Shown here in pieces: positions 50,581 to 50,745 of a DNA stretch of 50,745 nt (position 1 is its first letter; each line of letters starts with the position of its first letter). Made by a program: the position numbers and the translations under genes. The DNA is from an uncultured beta proteobacterium. GTDB taxonomy: Bacteria > Pseudomonadota > Gammaproteobacteria > Burkholderiales > Burkholderiaceae_C. Where the stretch lies: NCBI GenBank assembly GCA_903853895.1, contig CAINUX010000274.1, positions 1 to 50,745 of the forward strand, given 5' to 3'. Under the pieces are notes generated by a model. That model was not told the DNA's origin. It did no database searches and was given only the letters and a program-made list of their open reading frames with translations.

Positions 50581-50745
50581 TCAATAGGGTTTGAAGTTAG
50601 AAGAGCCCCCGCGCACGGCGGCGCTGACCAGTGGCGCGCTCAAGCGCGGTGCTGCCCTGCCACCAGCGCCTGCCCCGCGTCGCTCGCTGTTGCCCAGCGC
50701 TGCATGCCGGTTGCTCACGGCTGGCGCTCCGCCTCCAATGTTGAA
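50581..50745 (-). CDS. Methyl-accepting chemotaxis protein, C-terminal end only
   Basis: 54 codons plus TGA, open to the window edge. The translated tail begins FNIGGGAPAVSNRHAALG and ends SSNFKPY; the complete receptor at 48026 has [17 protein letters not shown] and ends GANFTPY. The shared FNIG, SRH/NRH and NF-x-PY blocks show a second receptor of the same type at the head of the operon, 40 bp before the PAS gene. It should continue upstream of the window's right edge on the minus strand. Confidence 0.85.
   Translation of the reverse strand, partial: FNIGGGAPAVSNRHAALGNSERRGAGAGGRAAPRLSAPLVSAAVRGGSSNFKPY

Noticed and set aside
1-50745. tRNA, rRNA, CRISPR or prophage genes
   Set aside because: No cloverleaf with a TTCGA-type arm, no regular repeat-spacer array and no integrase or transposase frame was found by reading.

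Overview
The window is high-GC bacterial chromosome, densely coding on both strands. Gene content (rsmA-surA-lptD with divergent amgK, Bug-type binding proteins, cheR-cheD-cheB order, FixJ-like regulator) and a short dispersed repeat ending in ACGAGGGC/ACGTGGGCTAG suggest a betaproteobacterium of the Comamonadaceae, probably close to Rhodoferax. That assignment is inference from content; no rRNA, tRNA, CRISPR array, phage or transposase gene was seen.

Layout. 1-6.8 kb: 3' end of a multihaem cytochrome c; a short-chain dehydrogenase divergent from a PAS histidine kinase/FixJ-like regulator pair; an RNase II-type exonuclease; a small unknown ORF; a SHOCT-PspC protein. 7.0-9.9 kb: SirB2-like membrane protein divergent from the ferrous iron uptake operon feoA-feoB-Cys-rich accessory protein. 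A perfect 27-bp inverted repeat with a Fur-box-like core separates them. 10-15 kb: an orphan membrane histidine kinase preceded by a CRP-like palindrome, then a translationally coupled CDF exporter and P-type ATPase. 15.3-18.8 kb: two related periplasmic binding proteins flanking a membrane GAF-GGDEF diguanylate cyclase. 18.9-26.6 kb: malic enzyme (MaeB), secreted barnase-type RNase with barstar, a triple-PAS histidine kinase, hemN, nsrR. 26.6-33.2 kb: rsmA, surA and lptD on the minus strand; amgK and rsmE on the plus strand.

33.4-37.1 kb holds the most unusual locus. An iron-containing alcohol dehydrogenase is followed by a 756-residue protein. Its middle-to-C-terminal part matches the cyanobacterial long-chain acyl-ACP reductase (AAR) fold pattern, including the Rossmann glycines and the catalytic-Cys segment. 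Its first 300 residues are unrecognised. Both proteins end in histone-H1-like Lys/Ala tails, which suggests a shared location (nucleoid, PHB or polyphosphate granule) and an acyl-to-aldehyde-to-alcohol route. This is inference.

37-44 kb: MFS transporter, SOUL haem-binding protein, fasciclin protein, MipA/OmpV outer-membrane protein, monoacylglycerol-lipase-like hydrolase, M20 peptidase, Bug-type binding protein. 44-50.7 kb, minus strand: a chemotaxis operon read as MCP (3' end only), Aer-like PAS protein, PAS-MCP receptor, CheV, CheR, CheD, CheB and a CheY-like receiver. CheA and CheW are not in the window.
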